Source of the DNA: Apostichopus japonicus
Taxonomy: Eukaryota; Echinodermata; Holothuroidea; Aspidochirotida; Stichopodidae
Reading direction: 5' to 3'
Assembly: GCF_037975245.1 (NCBI RefSeq)
Contig: NC_092573.1
Coordinates: 5,425,001 to 5,450,000, forward strand
Length of the DNA: 25,000 nt
The notes under the pieces are model-generated. The model made no database searches and had not been told where the DNA came from. It saw nothing but the letters and a program-made list of their open reading frames with translations. The first letter of the stretch is position 1; each line of letters begins with the position of its first letter. Shown here piece after piece: positions 10,135 through 20,019 of the stretch. The position numbers and the translations under genes were made by a program.

Positions 10135-10320
10135 CCGTTGCCTCCTCCTCCTCCTCCACCGCCTCCTCCACCTCCACCGCCGCCGCCTCCTCCTCCACCG
10201 CCTCCTCCTCCTCCTCCACCACCGCCTCCTCCTCCCCCTCCACCGCCTCCTCCTCCACCCCCACCGCCACTTGGAGGTGGTGGATGCCTATGCCATGGCC
10301 AGAAGAGTCGTTTTTCCTGA
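10072..10320 (+). other. Open frame with a 43-residue polyproline run
   Basis: The frame starts with ATG at 10072. It reads a short leader, 43 consecutive prolines, then Leu-Gly-Gly-Gly-Gly and a short tail to a stop at 10320. Proline-rich tracts followed by glycines occur in profilin-binding FH1 and related linkers, but no FH2, WH2 or other domain is visible nearby. The opposite strand is also open here and would read polyglycine. Coding status is undecided: the tract may be an exon fragment or a non-coding trinucleotide repeat. Confidence 0.25.
10141..10269 (+). repeat. CCN trinucleotide tract, 43 units
   Basis: All 43 consecutive triplets are CCT, CCA, CCG or CCC. Every difference among units is at the third base, and none is at the first two. 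This fits either selection on proline codons (plus strand) or glycine codons (minus strand), or spread of a few variant units by slippage. Confidence 0.9.
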
Positions 10321-11345
10321 AACGAGATAATAAAAAACAAAATGCATGCCCCCTTTAAAGAACAATTTACCTAAAGTGTCAAATAAAACCAAATTGGAAT
10401 CTCTTACAGCGGATCGATTAATTGTATATGAATCTTATTAAATTGCATGTTAATACGTGCAAAGATCAAGAACTAAGGCAACCATATGAAATATATATTA
10501 TCAACTTTAAAGAGCACTTTCAATAATAATATGCATTTGGACACTGTAAACAAAATCGTTTTGATAAATTTGACACGAACATGGTGCATGTCCACATCAC
10601 GATTCCACAAAATGGGTAGAAAGTCTTAACACAGACATGGGTGTTTTGGTTTTTTAGTATTGTGCTTGAAAGTGCTTGAAAATAACGACGTATAATACTT
10701 GTGTACATGTTAGATATCTCCAGTTAAAACCAAGCACGTTTTTCCGAATTCTTTAAGATATAATTTCATTTTTACTTGATTTCGAAGGAGTTCCTATAAA
10801 GGGCAAAGACTAAAGTTGCAGTTTCTCCTCTCTAAATTAAACATTTTCATCTTTGCAATCTCGATATCTCAACTCTTCAATCTCGAAAGTGTGACTCGTT
10901 CCTCGCAATAACGACGTTAGTTAATAGAAATTAATCTCAACCTTTCGCCTATTTTCTCGAATTTATTACTCTTTGTGTCAACCTTTAACTTTTATATATA
11001 CAACGTTTCACTATTTATGATATTATATCAAATTATGGACTATGTTATCTCAAATCTTCGATTTCTTTCTCGACATGGCAAGTATAATATCAAAATAAAT
11101 CATTTATGTAAAGAATTTTCCACTTGTTCCTTGAAGGTTTGACTTTTAAAATCAGAAGTTGGAAAATGTGGAGGTGGTAGAGGGGGAGAAATATGCTCTT
11201 GCTTTCCTTTTTTTGTGGGAGTGTGGGAAGGGGGGGGGGGCTGTCTCATCTGCCCCTGCTCCAACACTTATGCGATTGATAAGCTATACCAAAATATTTA
11301 TAACTTGTTGTGCTATTTCATTAATTTAGCTATGACTTGTAGAAT
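10321..11345. other. No gene seen
   Basis: AT-rich flank of the LTR retrotransposon. Between about 10800 and 11080 words such as ATCTCAA, CTCGAA and TCAACCTTT recur at roughly 21-24 bp spacing, perhaps a very old tandem array. A G run lies near 11231-11241. I see no coding signature. Confidence 0.4.
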
Positions 11346-11349
11346 CTGA

Positions 11350-12093
11350 TGTAATATTGTGACGAGCCCGGCTCCTCCGATAGTGATACTTTATCGGGAC
11401 TCGCGATAGAAAGGTACTGGGATATCTTGATGCCGTATTTATGCTTCTTCAGGAGATGTGTCGAACGGGCGAAAACAATGAGTTCACACAAAAAACAATT
11501 TGACGAGATAGGATTTGATTTAATGATTCGGTATAATTTCTTCTCTGTCGATTCTCTTTACAAATAAACTAAATTACAATGATTTGACTTGACTTGACTT
11601 CGTCAATTAAAAAATTAGAGAGAGTGATGAAATGGTGACGAAGCAACGAACTGATCACTGAGCGCTGACGGAGTGATAAATTTGCTGATCAAGTCATAAA
11701 CTTTCGGCCTCCTTTTTCTTATATACCATACTTCTACAAAATCCCTCTGCGCACAATCAGTAGGCAGCCAATAACCTGACCATCCTGTATTAACTTAACG
11801 ATATAAAAATAAGTGCGCTGGCACTGATCTGCCCTGATTGGTTGGGAGTTTGGAAGTCCATCCCCTTTCTATGGAAACTTCCATACCACGTGAGAGAACC
11901 TTCTCGAATGTTCCACAGACATAATGGAATCTATTTTGGGAAAAGGCCCTGTACCAAGATTCAATAAGATAGTTAAAAACTTCTCGTGGGAAAACTGAAT
12001 CCATGACCTAGATAAATACATAAGAGGCCCTGTAAGGTGTCTCGATGGAGTGTTTCGGTAACATCAAAGAGATGGTATCACTATTTCATAACA
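11350..12093 (-). repeat. 3' LTR, 744 bp
   Basis: It begins TGTAATATTGTGACGAGC and ends CATAACA on the plus strand and matches the 5' LTR copy. On the transcribed strand it has a CCAATCAG box near 11838 and a TATATAAG box at 11718-11725; an ATTAAA downstream of these could act in 3' end formation. A 69-codon open frame (11795-12004) recurs in both LTRs simply because LTRs are duplicates. Confidence 0.93.
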
Positions 12094-12104
12094 TCCCCCT
12101 CAAT
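12094..12104 (-). other. Polypurine tract
   Basis: On the minus strand ATTGAGGGGGA abuts the start of the 3' LTR. This is the position and composition expected for the RNase H-resistant primer of plus-strand DNA synthesis. Confidence 0.75.
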
Positions 12105-13345
12105 CTTTTAAAATTTTTGGATACTCCAAAATTTTAACATCATACTGCTTTAACTTATCATTATCTCAAGAAGGTAGAGTACTGTAAGCACATTCACTAA
12201 TATTCATTGACTTCAATAAATGGTCTTATGTATCTCAAAGGTTAACATCTAGGTTACAAATATTAAAATGATCATATGGTATATACATTGACACTATCTC
12301 TATGAAACTGAAGTGTACCTCTTCAACATTGATGACATCATATGATGTAATCTAAAAAAAAGTATCATTAAGATATCTTAAAGTTACATGACACAGCAAA
12401 ATATGCAGTATCTCTTACAAAATACATTTATGCATTTCATACATCAATAATACATTTTATATCAAAAGTGAAATCATGCCGTGATTTGGGGTGAGATCAG
12501 AGAAAACTTGACTTAGTTATCTTTTAACTGAATAGAACACCTTGGCGTTCCATAATTTTTCATACACAAAAAAAGAACCTTAAAATATTACAAACTCATT
12601 TACAAAACCTCCTCTTTAATGAAGTCATAGTTTCAAAACTGCTTTGAAACCTTGTGAATCATATACATTCACCTCAAGAAAATCAAGAAAATGTGACTCG
12701 ATAGCATGGTGACCCTAGGGTATGCACTCCGAAATGATAGTCTAGTAAAGTACCAAAGTACTAGATATTCGATACCATAAAAGAGACCCCATAAACTATG
12801 ACATCAACAAATCTTTCTTCAAATTTACATATTACTTAACATCTTGTTTTTTAAACTTCATGATGAAATTTACTTTTGCATGAATATTTGATAAAAAGAA
12901 AATATATACATAAGTTCCTCAAAAGAGCTATACTTTCATTTGCTTCGATAACTGTTGCTGTAAGCAAAAGTTGCATATCACCAATGCTGTCTCTAAATAG
13001 CCTTCAATATATAACATCAATGATGCAATGTAAATATCCTTAAAATATTTCTCAATATATGAAAACCCATGTTGCTAATATTCCGGATATGTTCTAATTG
13101 CCGGGTAAACGTTTGAACGAATTCATAAGGAGAAATAAGGTATACTCATTACACATTTGTTATAAAAGATGAAACTAGGTCACTTGGTGGCGTTTTTAAA
13201 CAATAAAGCTTATATTGTTACACCATATAGTACAATTACTTCCACTTAATAGGTATGCAGGTAAATGCCATGACGCATTCCATTCATACAATTGTGGGTA
13301 AAACACCTGTTCATCTGAACTTAAAGCAATATGCAGTTATACATA
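12105..13345 (-). other. Non-coding 3' internal region of the retrotransposon
   Basis: About 1.24 kb lie between the pol stop codon and the polypurine tract. No open frame of useful length exists on the sense strand, so there is no intact third gene here. It is strongly AT-rich with scattered TATCTTAAA- and CATCAAT-like words. It could be a decayed third gene, an RNA signal region or a 3' UTR. Confidence 0.6.
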
Positions 13346-16300
13346 TTAACCATATAATGTTTGCAACATCCTGCCTGGATTGCCTGTAATGTTCAATCCC
13401 TTTTCATGGAGAAAATTCATTATTTCCCCTGTGTTGGAATATTTTCCTACATTCCACCAAAAATCATGACTCTTAAAGCCTGTTGGAAAACATGGTGTCT
13501 GATAGGTGACCAGAACCTGTAATTCACCCAATTTGTATCGAGCACGTTGGACTTTCATGTCTCCTTGTGGAGCATTTGCAAAAACCTTCTTTTGCCTTAA
13601 TATGCTATCTTTCATGGAAGGATATGGAAGTGCTAATCCTTCATTATGTGCTCTATTTTCTAAAAAGGATGCAATATTCATTGGCTTAGTGGTCATAAGA
13701 CACATGACATGATCTGAAGTTACCCCTGGCAAAATGTTACCAAACTCATCATGAAACTCAATATGTGCATCTTGCATGACATTAACATTTTCTGCATTAG
13801 AAGTGTTACTACTCAAAACATTTCTCATTCGAGCAACCTTTTCACTTGATGAACCCTTTGTTTTCAAGACATTCCGCAATTTCTGAATGTTGGTGATATT
13901 CTTAGTTTCAGAAGATGCTCTTACAAAACATGGTTTAAGCCTGTTATAATTGAATACATCACTAAGAATTTCTCCTTTGAGAGTGGCCAACAAATAATGA
14001 GTCCTATCTAAAACTTGATGGATTACTAGTGGTCCACACCATTCTGCAGCAATTTTGCGAGAGTTCGCAGTCAAGGAGGAAGACGTTGGCTTATATAGAT
14101 ACACTAATTGACCCGTTGAATAAATTGCACCTTTGTCCAGTTTTGCACTTATCTTAACATTTTGAGCATCTTGTTGCTTCTTTTGTAAGACTAACATTAC
14201 CCTAGACAAATGATCAAATCGTTTCTTTAACAATGCAGCATATTCTCCATGAGATTGTGATAATCCTGCCATTGGATTGAACGATAAATTTGTAAGATTT
14301 GGTGGCTTACGTCCAAATGCAAGTTCAAATGGGCTATAGCTACCCAACTGAGGAGAGGAAAATGTGTTATATGCATAGGCTGATGTTGGGACAAATCGTA
14401 CCCAATCCGTACCAAACTGATTTAAGTTCACTTTGAGGAAATTTGAAAGAGTCTGAATGTGTCTTTCAACCTGTAAGCTTCCATGATTGTTTACACTGAT
14501 GAACTTTTGTTCAATGCCTAAAGCCTTACTTAAGAGCTCCACTAATTTTCCTGTAAGAGAAGCTGCCGCATCACTTATAATACAAGACGGTGGACCAAAG
14601 GTTGTGACTACCCTCTGCAATAATGCTTCACATATTGTTTCAGCATCAAGAGCCTTAAGAGAAACACATACAACAAATCTAGTGATCTCATCACAAACAA
14701 CCATCAAATGTTTAAATCCTGTAGCCGTTATGGGCATAGTCTTGAAATCCAGACTAAGTCTGTCAAAAGGACGATAAGAATCAGGAATGCGAGCATGATA
14801 TTGTCTCAATTTGTCCGGTTTCTTACGGAATTCTTGACAACGGAGACATGCCTGAATATAATTACTGATGCGTTGAAACATATTGCGCAGATAGAAATGC
14901 TGTCTAATAGTCAAATATGTACGCATTACACCCTGATGATTACTTAACAAGTCATCATGATATCGAGATATTATCTGTTCTACCATAGTCTCAGGTACGA
15001 CTAACTGAAGAGTCATCTTAGCATCATTAGTCTCATGCAAAAATATCCTGAATAACAAACTATTACATAACAAATAATCCTCTGCTTGAGAACGAACAGT
15101 TCTAGCATGCTTAACATTACTTGGAATAATGTCATGTGCAAGAAAATCATAAATTGGTTTGTAGTAAGGACAAGTTTGTTGTTGAATTTGCAACTCCTTT
15201 ACATCAAATGGCAGATCATAGTTTTTGATCAGCTTTCCTTGAATTGCCTTCATGACTTTATTCAATTCCTTTTGTTTTGGAATGTGCCCTGTAACCAAAT
15301 GATCAATGTTTGTTATAACTGGCTTTGGCTGAACAAATAATTCTGGTGGTGGTTCTCTGATTACCTCTTGCACCCTATGTCTACTCTGATCAACTAATCT
15401 TGGCTCTGAAGGTTGAGAAACACTTGTAAAGTTTGGCATAACTAACATATCAGGGCTAAACGTATGTCGATTTTCACTCGGCATAGTAATAATAGGCCTT
15501 TGACTATATGTTTCTCTCTTGTCAGTAGAAATAACTGGTGTAGTCGTCTTTTGTGACTCAGATTGTGGTCTCTGTGTAACATGCTCATTAGAATGTGTTG
15601 CCTTAGGAATGGATGTCCTATTAACTCTATTTGTTGATTCTTTGGCTGGGGAATCCTGCTTGGACTCCTTAGTGACTTTATTCGGAAATAAATCTGGAAC
15701 TTTGACTCCCATTGACCTTGCCATTGACCTTGTCATGATTGGATTAAATGTCTCCTTAGGTGGAGTTGAAAAATCCTCACCAGAATTGACCTCTTGAGCA
15801 ACCTGATCTATTTCAGAGTGAAATTCCTGTGGTGCTCTAGACAAATAATCTGCCAAAACCAATTCTGAGCCCTTCTTATAACCAACCTGAAATGTATATT
15901 CTGACAATTTGAACAGAAGTTTACGTAAGCGTGAAGTTGCTGGTTCTTGTTTTGACTTAAACAATTCAACAATGGCAGAGTGATCAACATATGCCTCAAA
16001 TTCTACATTTTGCAATAAATGTTTGAATGCTGTCACATTAATAAATAGACCCATCATTTCTAATTCAGTTACACTATACCTCTGACATGCTGGTGGTAAT
16101 ATCTTAGAGTAATATGCAATAATATTCTCTTTGCCATTAACTCTTTGTGTCAAGTATGATCCTGTTGCTACTCGTGATGTGTCGCTATATAATACAAAAC
16201 GACCATATTTCTGTGGCATATGCAATATAGGTGGATTACACAACAACTCTTTAATACTTAGAAATGCACACTGATGTTCCTCTGTCCATTTAAATACCTT

Positions 16301-18283
16301 TCTCTTACGACTCAAATGATGTAATGGTCTCAATAGTGCTTGAATATTTGGAAAAAATGAAGCCACATAATTAACTGCACCTACAAATCGTCTTACTGAC
16401 TTAACATTGTGTGGTTTCGGTGTGTTCCTAATCGCTGCACATCTATCATGCAAAGGTTGGATACAAGCCTCACCTTCTGGAGTTATTGAGAGCAAATGTC
16501 CCATATATCGGACTGAATTTTGAAAAATGCTACACTTTTTCGGAGAGATTTTCAATCCGTTGTCCATTAAAACCTTAAAAATTGCCTGTAGGTGTTGTTT
16601 GTGAGATTGTTTGTCTGCACTATACACAATGATATCGTCATGATGAGCAATACAGAACTTATTTGAATTTGGGATCGTTGCCAAAATATCATTAATTTGC
16701 GACTGAAAGATCGCTGGAGATAAATTCAATCCCTGTGGTAAGCGTTTATAATAATAATGCTTTCCTCCATGAAATGAAGCAATACCTGTATATTGTTGTG
16801 CATGAACACTAAGTGGCAGACAGAAGAATGCAGACTTTAAATCAAGAACACCCAAAATTTTGGCTCCAGAGTACCCTATGGTACGGATAGTCTCGTTCAG
16901 TAATGGAAATGGGTGATTGAGACGTTTTATTCTACTGTTCAAGTAGCGAAAATCTGTGACAACCCTTTTGTCTTTTGTTCCCTTCTTTGGAATGAGGAAA
17001 ACCGGTGAGGTATATGACTGATGTCCTACCGCTAAGATTCCTAATCGCACTAATTTGTCAAGCTCACTGGCGACAATGACTTTGTCCTCATCTGAAAGTC
17101 TATAGGGACGTATGTAAAATGGCTCATCATTAGTAAGAGTAATTTCAGCCTCATAATTTGGACAGTGAGATAATTCACCATAAAGAGAAAATGCATCTCT
17201 ATGTGAGTCTAGAAATTCATAAATGCTTTCTGTTTCTGAAGCATTCAGAATACTTTGTTCCAAATTAATGTTATCTCTCATGATTTCCTGTTCGGATTTG
17301 GAAACCAGGGGATCATCAGTTGTCAAATGTGGATAACGATGTAAATTATATCGTGTAATTTCATCACGATTCTCTTTAGAGTTTGAATTGGTTCGAAAAA
17401 GAGACGGTTTTTCGATGTCTCTCATGACATTGAGAAAATCTAGAGATTCAGTAGGTATGTCTTCTGTGACCGTAATGATATCTGCTAAATCTAAATGAGC
17501 CACTGTGCGAGAAGGATGCAGACAAAATTTCTGGTTACCCATGTTCCTTAGTAGAATCTTTGTTCTACCTTTATGCATTTTCACTAACATTCGTGAAGGA
17601 CACATACGAGATATTAGAGGAAACGGTTTAATAACCACATCTGCATTTCGTGCATATAATGGAAGACGTCCCTGTACAGTAATGTATCTTTGCTGACCTG
17701 GGTAAATAACAAATCTCTGCACTGGCCTAAGGAAAACTTTGGCTTGTTTAATTCTAAAACAGTTTGTGGTAAAGTCCAAAGATCCATTCAATTCCTTCAG
17801 AGTTTGACTACCTAATATTAAGTCAATACCTGTCAGGTTTGCAGCAATTAAAGCAGAAAGCTGAAATTCATGACCCTGAATTTTGACCTGAAATGTTATC
17901 GTGCTATACGCATGAATAAACTGACCATTACCCAACTTTAGGTTTACTACATCAACTGAGACTGGTTGTATAGAGGATAAATACTTTGAATTTTGCACTG
18001 TAGAAGAAGAAATGATAGAGCGTGTCGCTCCACTATCAAACAACAATGAAATTCCTTTACCATCATGTAAAGTACCTCTTACAAAATTACGTGTGTCCAG
18101 TTGAATATCCACACTACGGTCGTTCCCTGTATATCTAGAACTAGGAATATTACTATTCTTCCAAATATTATTTGCTTTACGTTTCGATCTTCCTTTACTT
18201 GGTACTTTGTCTGGAGTCACTGTATGATGAGTGCAATCATAAGTGCTCCCTACTGAAAATTCTGTGTTGGTACTCTCTTTACA
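13346..18283 (-). CDS. pol: Pol polyprotein (protease, reverse transcriptase, RNase H, integrase)
   Basis: The frame opens at 18283, after a TAA, in the -1 frame relative to gag. No ATG starts it early (the first usable near-cognate codon is GTG at 18220), so it is probably expressed as a Gag-Pol fusion. Residues are counted from 18220 (1624 in all). The protease has the DSGA active site at 62-65 and an ILG motif at about 135. Reverse transcriptase spans about 365-580, with Asp460 in LGVLDLKSAF, the LPQGLNLSPAIFQ motif at about 494-506, and catalytic Asp528-Asp529 in AHHDDII. RNase H spans about 670-795 with Asp680, Glu719, Asp746 and Asp791. A Ser/Thr/Pro-rich linker runs from 800 to 1000. 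The integrase zinc finger is His1088, His1095, Cys1125, Cys1128; the core triad is Asp1158, Asp1217, Glu1252. A C-terminal integrase module ends near NRLKPC, followed by a tail of nearly 200 residues that I do not recognise. All catalytic residues are present. The His-His before the Asp pair is unusual, since most Ty3/gypsy enzymes have Tyr-X-Asp-Asp. Confidence 0.95.
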   Translation of the reverse strand, partial: CKESTNTEFSVGSTYDCTHHTVTPDKVPSKGRSKRKANNIWKNSNIPSSRYTGNDRSVDIQLDTRNFVRGTLHDGKGISLLFDSGATRSIISSSTVQNSKYLSSIQPVSVDVVNLKLGNGQFIHAYSTITFQVKIQGHEFQLSALIAANLTGIDLILGSQTLKELNGSLDFTTNCFRIKQAKVFLRPVQRFVIYPGQQRYITVQGRLPLYARNADVVIKPFPLISRMCPSRMLVKMHKGRTKILLRNMGNQKFCLHPSRTVAHLDLADIITVTEDIPTESLDFLNVMRDIEKPSLFRTNSNSKENRDEITRYNLHRYPHLTTDDPLVSKSEQEIMRDNINLEQSILNASETESIYEFLDSHRDAFSLYGELSHCPNYEAEITLTNDEPFYIRPYRLSDEDKVIVASELDKLVRLGILAVGHQSYTSPVFLIPKKGTKDKRVVTDFRYLNSRIKRLNHPFPLLNETIRTIGYSGAKILGVLDLKSAFFCLPLSVHAQQYTGIASFHGGKHYYYKRLPQGLNLSPAIFQSQINDILATIPNSNKFCIAHHDDIIVYSADKQSHKQHLQAIFKVLMDNGLKISPKKCSIFQNSVRYMGHLLSITPEGEACIQPLHDRCAAIRNTPKPHNVKSVRRFVGAVNYVASFFPNIQALLRPLHHLSRKRKVFKWTEEHQCAFLSIKELLCNPPILHMPQKYGRFVLYSDTSRVATGSYLTQRVNGKENIIAYYSKILPPACQRYSVTELEMMGLFINVTAFKHLLQNVEFEAYVDHSAIVELFKSKQEPATSRLRKLLFKLSEYTFQVGYKKGSELVLADYLSRAPQEFHSEIDQVAQEVNSGEDFSTPPKETFNPIMTRSMARSMGVKVPDLFPNKVTKESKQDSPAKESTNRVNRTSIPKATHSNEHVTQRPQSESQKTTTPVISTDKRETYSQRPIITMPSENRHTFSPDMLVMPNFTSVSQPSEPRLVDQSRHRVQEVIREPPPELFVQPKPVITNIDHLVTGHIPKQKELNKVMKAIQGKLIKNYDLPFDVKELQIQQQTCPYYKPIYDFLAHDIIPSNVKHARTVRSQAEDYLLCNSLLFRIFLHETNDAKMTLQLVVPETMVEQIISRYHDDLLSNHQGVMRTYLTIRQHFYLRNMFQRISNYIQACLRCQEFRKKPDKLRQYHARIPDSYRPFDRLSLDFKTMPITATGFKHLMVVCDEITRFVVCVSLKALDAETICEALLQRVVTTFGPPSCIISDAAASLTGKLVELLSKALGIEQKFISVNNHGSLQVERHIQTLSNFLKVNLNQFGTDWVRFVPTSAYAYNTFSSPQLGSYSPFELAFGRKPPNLTNLSFNPMAGLSQSHGEYAALLKKRFDHLSRVMLVLQKKQQDAQNVKISAKLDKGAIYSTGQLVYLYKPTSSSLTANSRKIAAEWCGPLVIHQVLDRTHYLLATLKGEILSDVFNYNRLKPCFVRASSETKNITNIQKLRNVLKTKGSSSEKVARMRNVLSSNTSNAENVNVMQDAHIEFHDEFGNILPGVTSDHVMCLMTTKPMNIASFLENRAHNEGLALPYPSMKDSILRQKKVFANAPQGDMKVQRARYKLGELQVLVTYQTPCFPTGFKSHDFWWNVGKYSNTGEIMNFLHEKGLNITGNPGRMLQTLYG

Positions 18284-19215
18284 TTAGCCTCTATTTCATG
18301 GCTAAGGCGAATTTGGCAATATTGTGCAAAATGACCTCGATTTTGGCAGTAGTAACATGTGATTGAAGGATTAAAATATGGTAACCTTCTCCTGTTATCA
18401 TTTTGACCTGTCCTAGGACCACGAGAATCACGAGAACTATATCTTTGCCTCATATCTTTTGGATTGTCTTGCGATTCTGACCTACGTGACTGATCAAACT
18501 TGGTTTCTAACTCCTGAATTTTATTACACAACTCGTGTATCTCAGAAGATGCAGAAATAGTAGGAGTCTGAACAGAAGACGCTTTATCGTGCATTGCCAT
18601 AAATAGTTCGGAAGAAGCTGTGGGTTGACTTTGGATTTGTAAGTCAAAATAACATTGCACTTTCATGACCAAATCTGCAATTGTTGCTTTTGGTGATGCA
18701 GACATTAACACTGCTGAGCGACATTGCAAAGGCAGGGTCGAGATGAATTTCTCTCTAATTTGGTCCTCGCCATAACTTAATTGTGCTGCAGCTTTTGAAA
18801 TTTTGGCCAAATGAGCTTGAGCTGTATCACCTGGCGTATAGCTTAATGCGTGAAATGCCTGTGATTTAGCGTAGGAAGAAGTGCCTGGACTGAAACGAGC
18901 AAGGAATTGCTTGCGCAGATCAGTAATAGTTGAAAAATTTTTGTTTTCAATCCAGAGTCTGGCTTGGCCTTTAAGTGTTCGCTTAAATATGCGACATATT
19001 TCATTAAATTCTTCCGCTACAGCCTCAGGGGTGGTTGTTTGGGACGGCAATTTATGCAACTCTAAATAATCTTCAAATCCCAAATAATGAGCTTCGGCTA
19101 AATCTGCATTAATTACATCGCCCTGAAATTGTGATGGCAAAAAATCAGTGGGCCTAGGCCTATGTTTCTGCATAATATTAACAGAGGTCGAAGTTTCCTG
19201 TTCACTGACGGACAT
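18250..19215 (-). CDS. gag: Gag polyprotein
   Basis: Gag forms the particle and binds genomic RNA. The ATG at 19215 (MSVSEQ...) gives 321 residues; the same frame is open further upstream but without another ATG. Residues about 75-200 show the retrotransposon Gag pattern (GQARLWIENKNF, then LRKQFLARFSPGTSSYAKSQ, then PGDTAQAHLAKI). An Arg-rich stretch precedes a single CCHC zinc knuckle, CYYCQNRGHFAQYC, at about residues 287-300. The stop TAG is at 18250-18252. Pol begins in the -1 frame with a 31-base overlap. The frame is intact. No protease domain lies within it; that domain is at the start of pol. Confidence 0.9.
   Translation of the reverse strand: MSVSEQETSTSVNIMQKHRPRPTDFLPSQFQGDVINADLAEAHYLGFEDYLELHKLPSQTTTPEAVAEEFNEICRIFKRTLKGQARLWIENKNFSTITDLRKQFLARFSPGTSSYAKSQAFHALSYTPGDTAQAHLAKISKAAAQLSYGEDQIREKFISTLPLQCRSAVLMSASPKATIADLVMKVQCYFDLQIQSQPTASSELFMAMHDKASSVQTPTISASSEIHELCNKIQELETKFDQSRRSESQDNPKDMRQRYSSRDSRGPRTGQNDNRRRLPYFNPSITCYYCQNRGHFAQYCQIRLSHEIEANVKRVPTQNFQ
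18253..18283 (-). promoter_or_regulatory. Gag-pol overlap with candidate -1 frameshift site
   Basis: Pol lies in the -1 frame and is open from 18283 to beyond the gag stop, so a shift must occur within these 31 bases. On the minus strand the last gag codons are CAG AAT TTT CAG TAG. The run TTTT would let the A-site tRNA-Phe re-pair perfectly after slipping back one base, but the P-site codon AAT re-pairs poorly with GAA, so this is not a canonical X-XXY-YYZ heptamer. Stop-codon readthrough is ruled out because pol is in another frame. Reinitiation at the downstream ATG fails because its frame stops at once. Confidence 0.5.
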
Positions 19216-19880
19216 TATGCCGCATACAATTAGGCTAGTTACGAGTATAAAACATGTGCCTCTACTCAATTGAACACACTATCGACCATAATTAAACACA
19301 AACAACAAATATGCAATACATGGACACGATTAAAATAACTTATCGTTACACTCTGATCTCAAATAGGGGTTGGGATACAAATTGGCATGATTTCACTCAC
19401 CCTTAAGTTTTAACTAAGAACTGGTAGTGGAACTGCAAACGATGATTGAAGTCCCTCGGCTAGTAGCGACAGAAAAGCGGCAGGTAGTAGCAGTAGCAGG
19501 TGGGCCTACATCTCGTATGTTGCAGATTCGTTCGCCGTTAACATCGGGTAGAGTCTCGGCTTAGATCGCGAAAATGTTCAGTTCTGATAATTTGAGCTGT
19601 AGTATGACTAGCTACGTACTGGTTGCGCGAATGTTCAAACGCGAACTGCATGCTGGGTTGAATAACGTTAGTGTACAGATTCAGTGGTTCCAGCGTCCGT
19701 TGTACAGGCTTAGGCTAGTGAAGGCTGACTTCCCTCGTAGAGTGTGTATGTAAGGCTAGGTCGTGAACATACGTTGTGTTCCTCGTTAGGTCTTCGGGCC
19801 AAAAAAAAATCACCTGTTCGTTATTGAACGTAACGAACGAAAGTTGTGAAAGTTCCGTTACCGATTTGTTCCTGAAGAAA
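19216..19880 (-). other. 5' leader of the retrotransposon
   Basis: About 665 bases between the primer binding site and the gag ATG. No long open frame is present. This is the usual place for packaging and dimerisation signals, but none can be identified by eye. Confidence 0.6.
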
Positions 19881-19897
19881 GCAACCGATCTCCACCA
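19881..19897 (-). other. tRNA primer binding site
   Basis: Directly next to the 5' LTR the minus strand reads TGGTGGAGATCGGTTGC, so the matching tRNA would end GCAACCGATCTCCACCA. TGG pairs with the universal CCA. From memory, animal tRNA-Ala genes end in ATCTCCA before CCA, so tRNA-Ala is a candidate, with a match of only about ten bases. Confidence 0.7.
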
Positions 19898-20019
19898 TGT
19901 AATATTGTGACGAGCCCGGCTCCTCCGATAGTGATACTTTATCGGGACTCGCGATAGAAAGGTACTGGGATATCTTGATGCCGTATTTATGCTTCTTCAG
20001 GAGATGTGTCGAACGGGCG

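Noticed and set aside
10128-10340. Polyglycine protein on the minus strand
   Set aside because: It is the complement of the CCN tract; no flanking glycine-rich protein features. Kept only as an alternative reading of the tract.
10800-11080. Possible third foldback element with 21-24 bp units
   Set aside because: Recurring ATCTCAA-like words are too diverged and no inverted ends or target duplication could be found.
11795-12004. 69-codon frame present identically at 11795-12004 and 21368-21577
   Set aside because: Both lie in the LTRs, which are duplicates; identity reflects recent reverse transcription, not protein conservation.
13506-17696. Several plus-strand frames inside the pol region
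   Set aside because: All are antisense shadows of the intact minus-strand pol frame.
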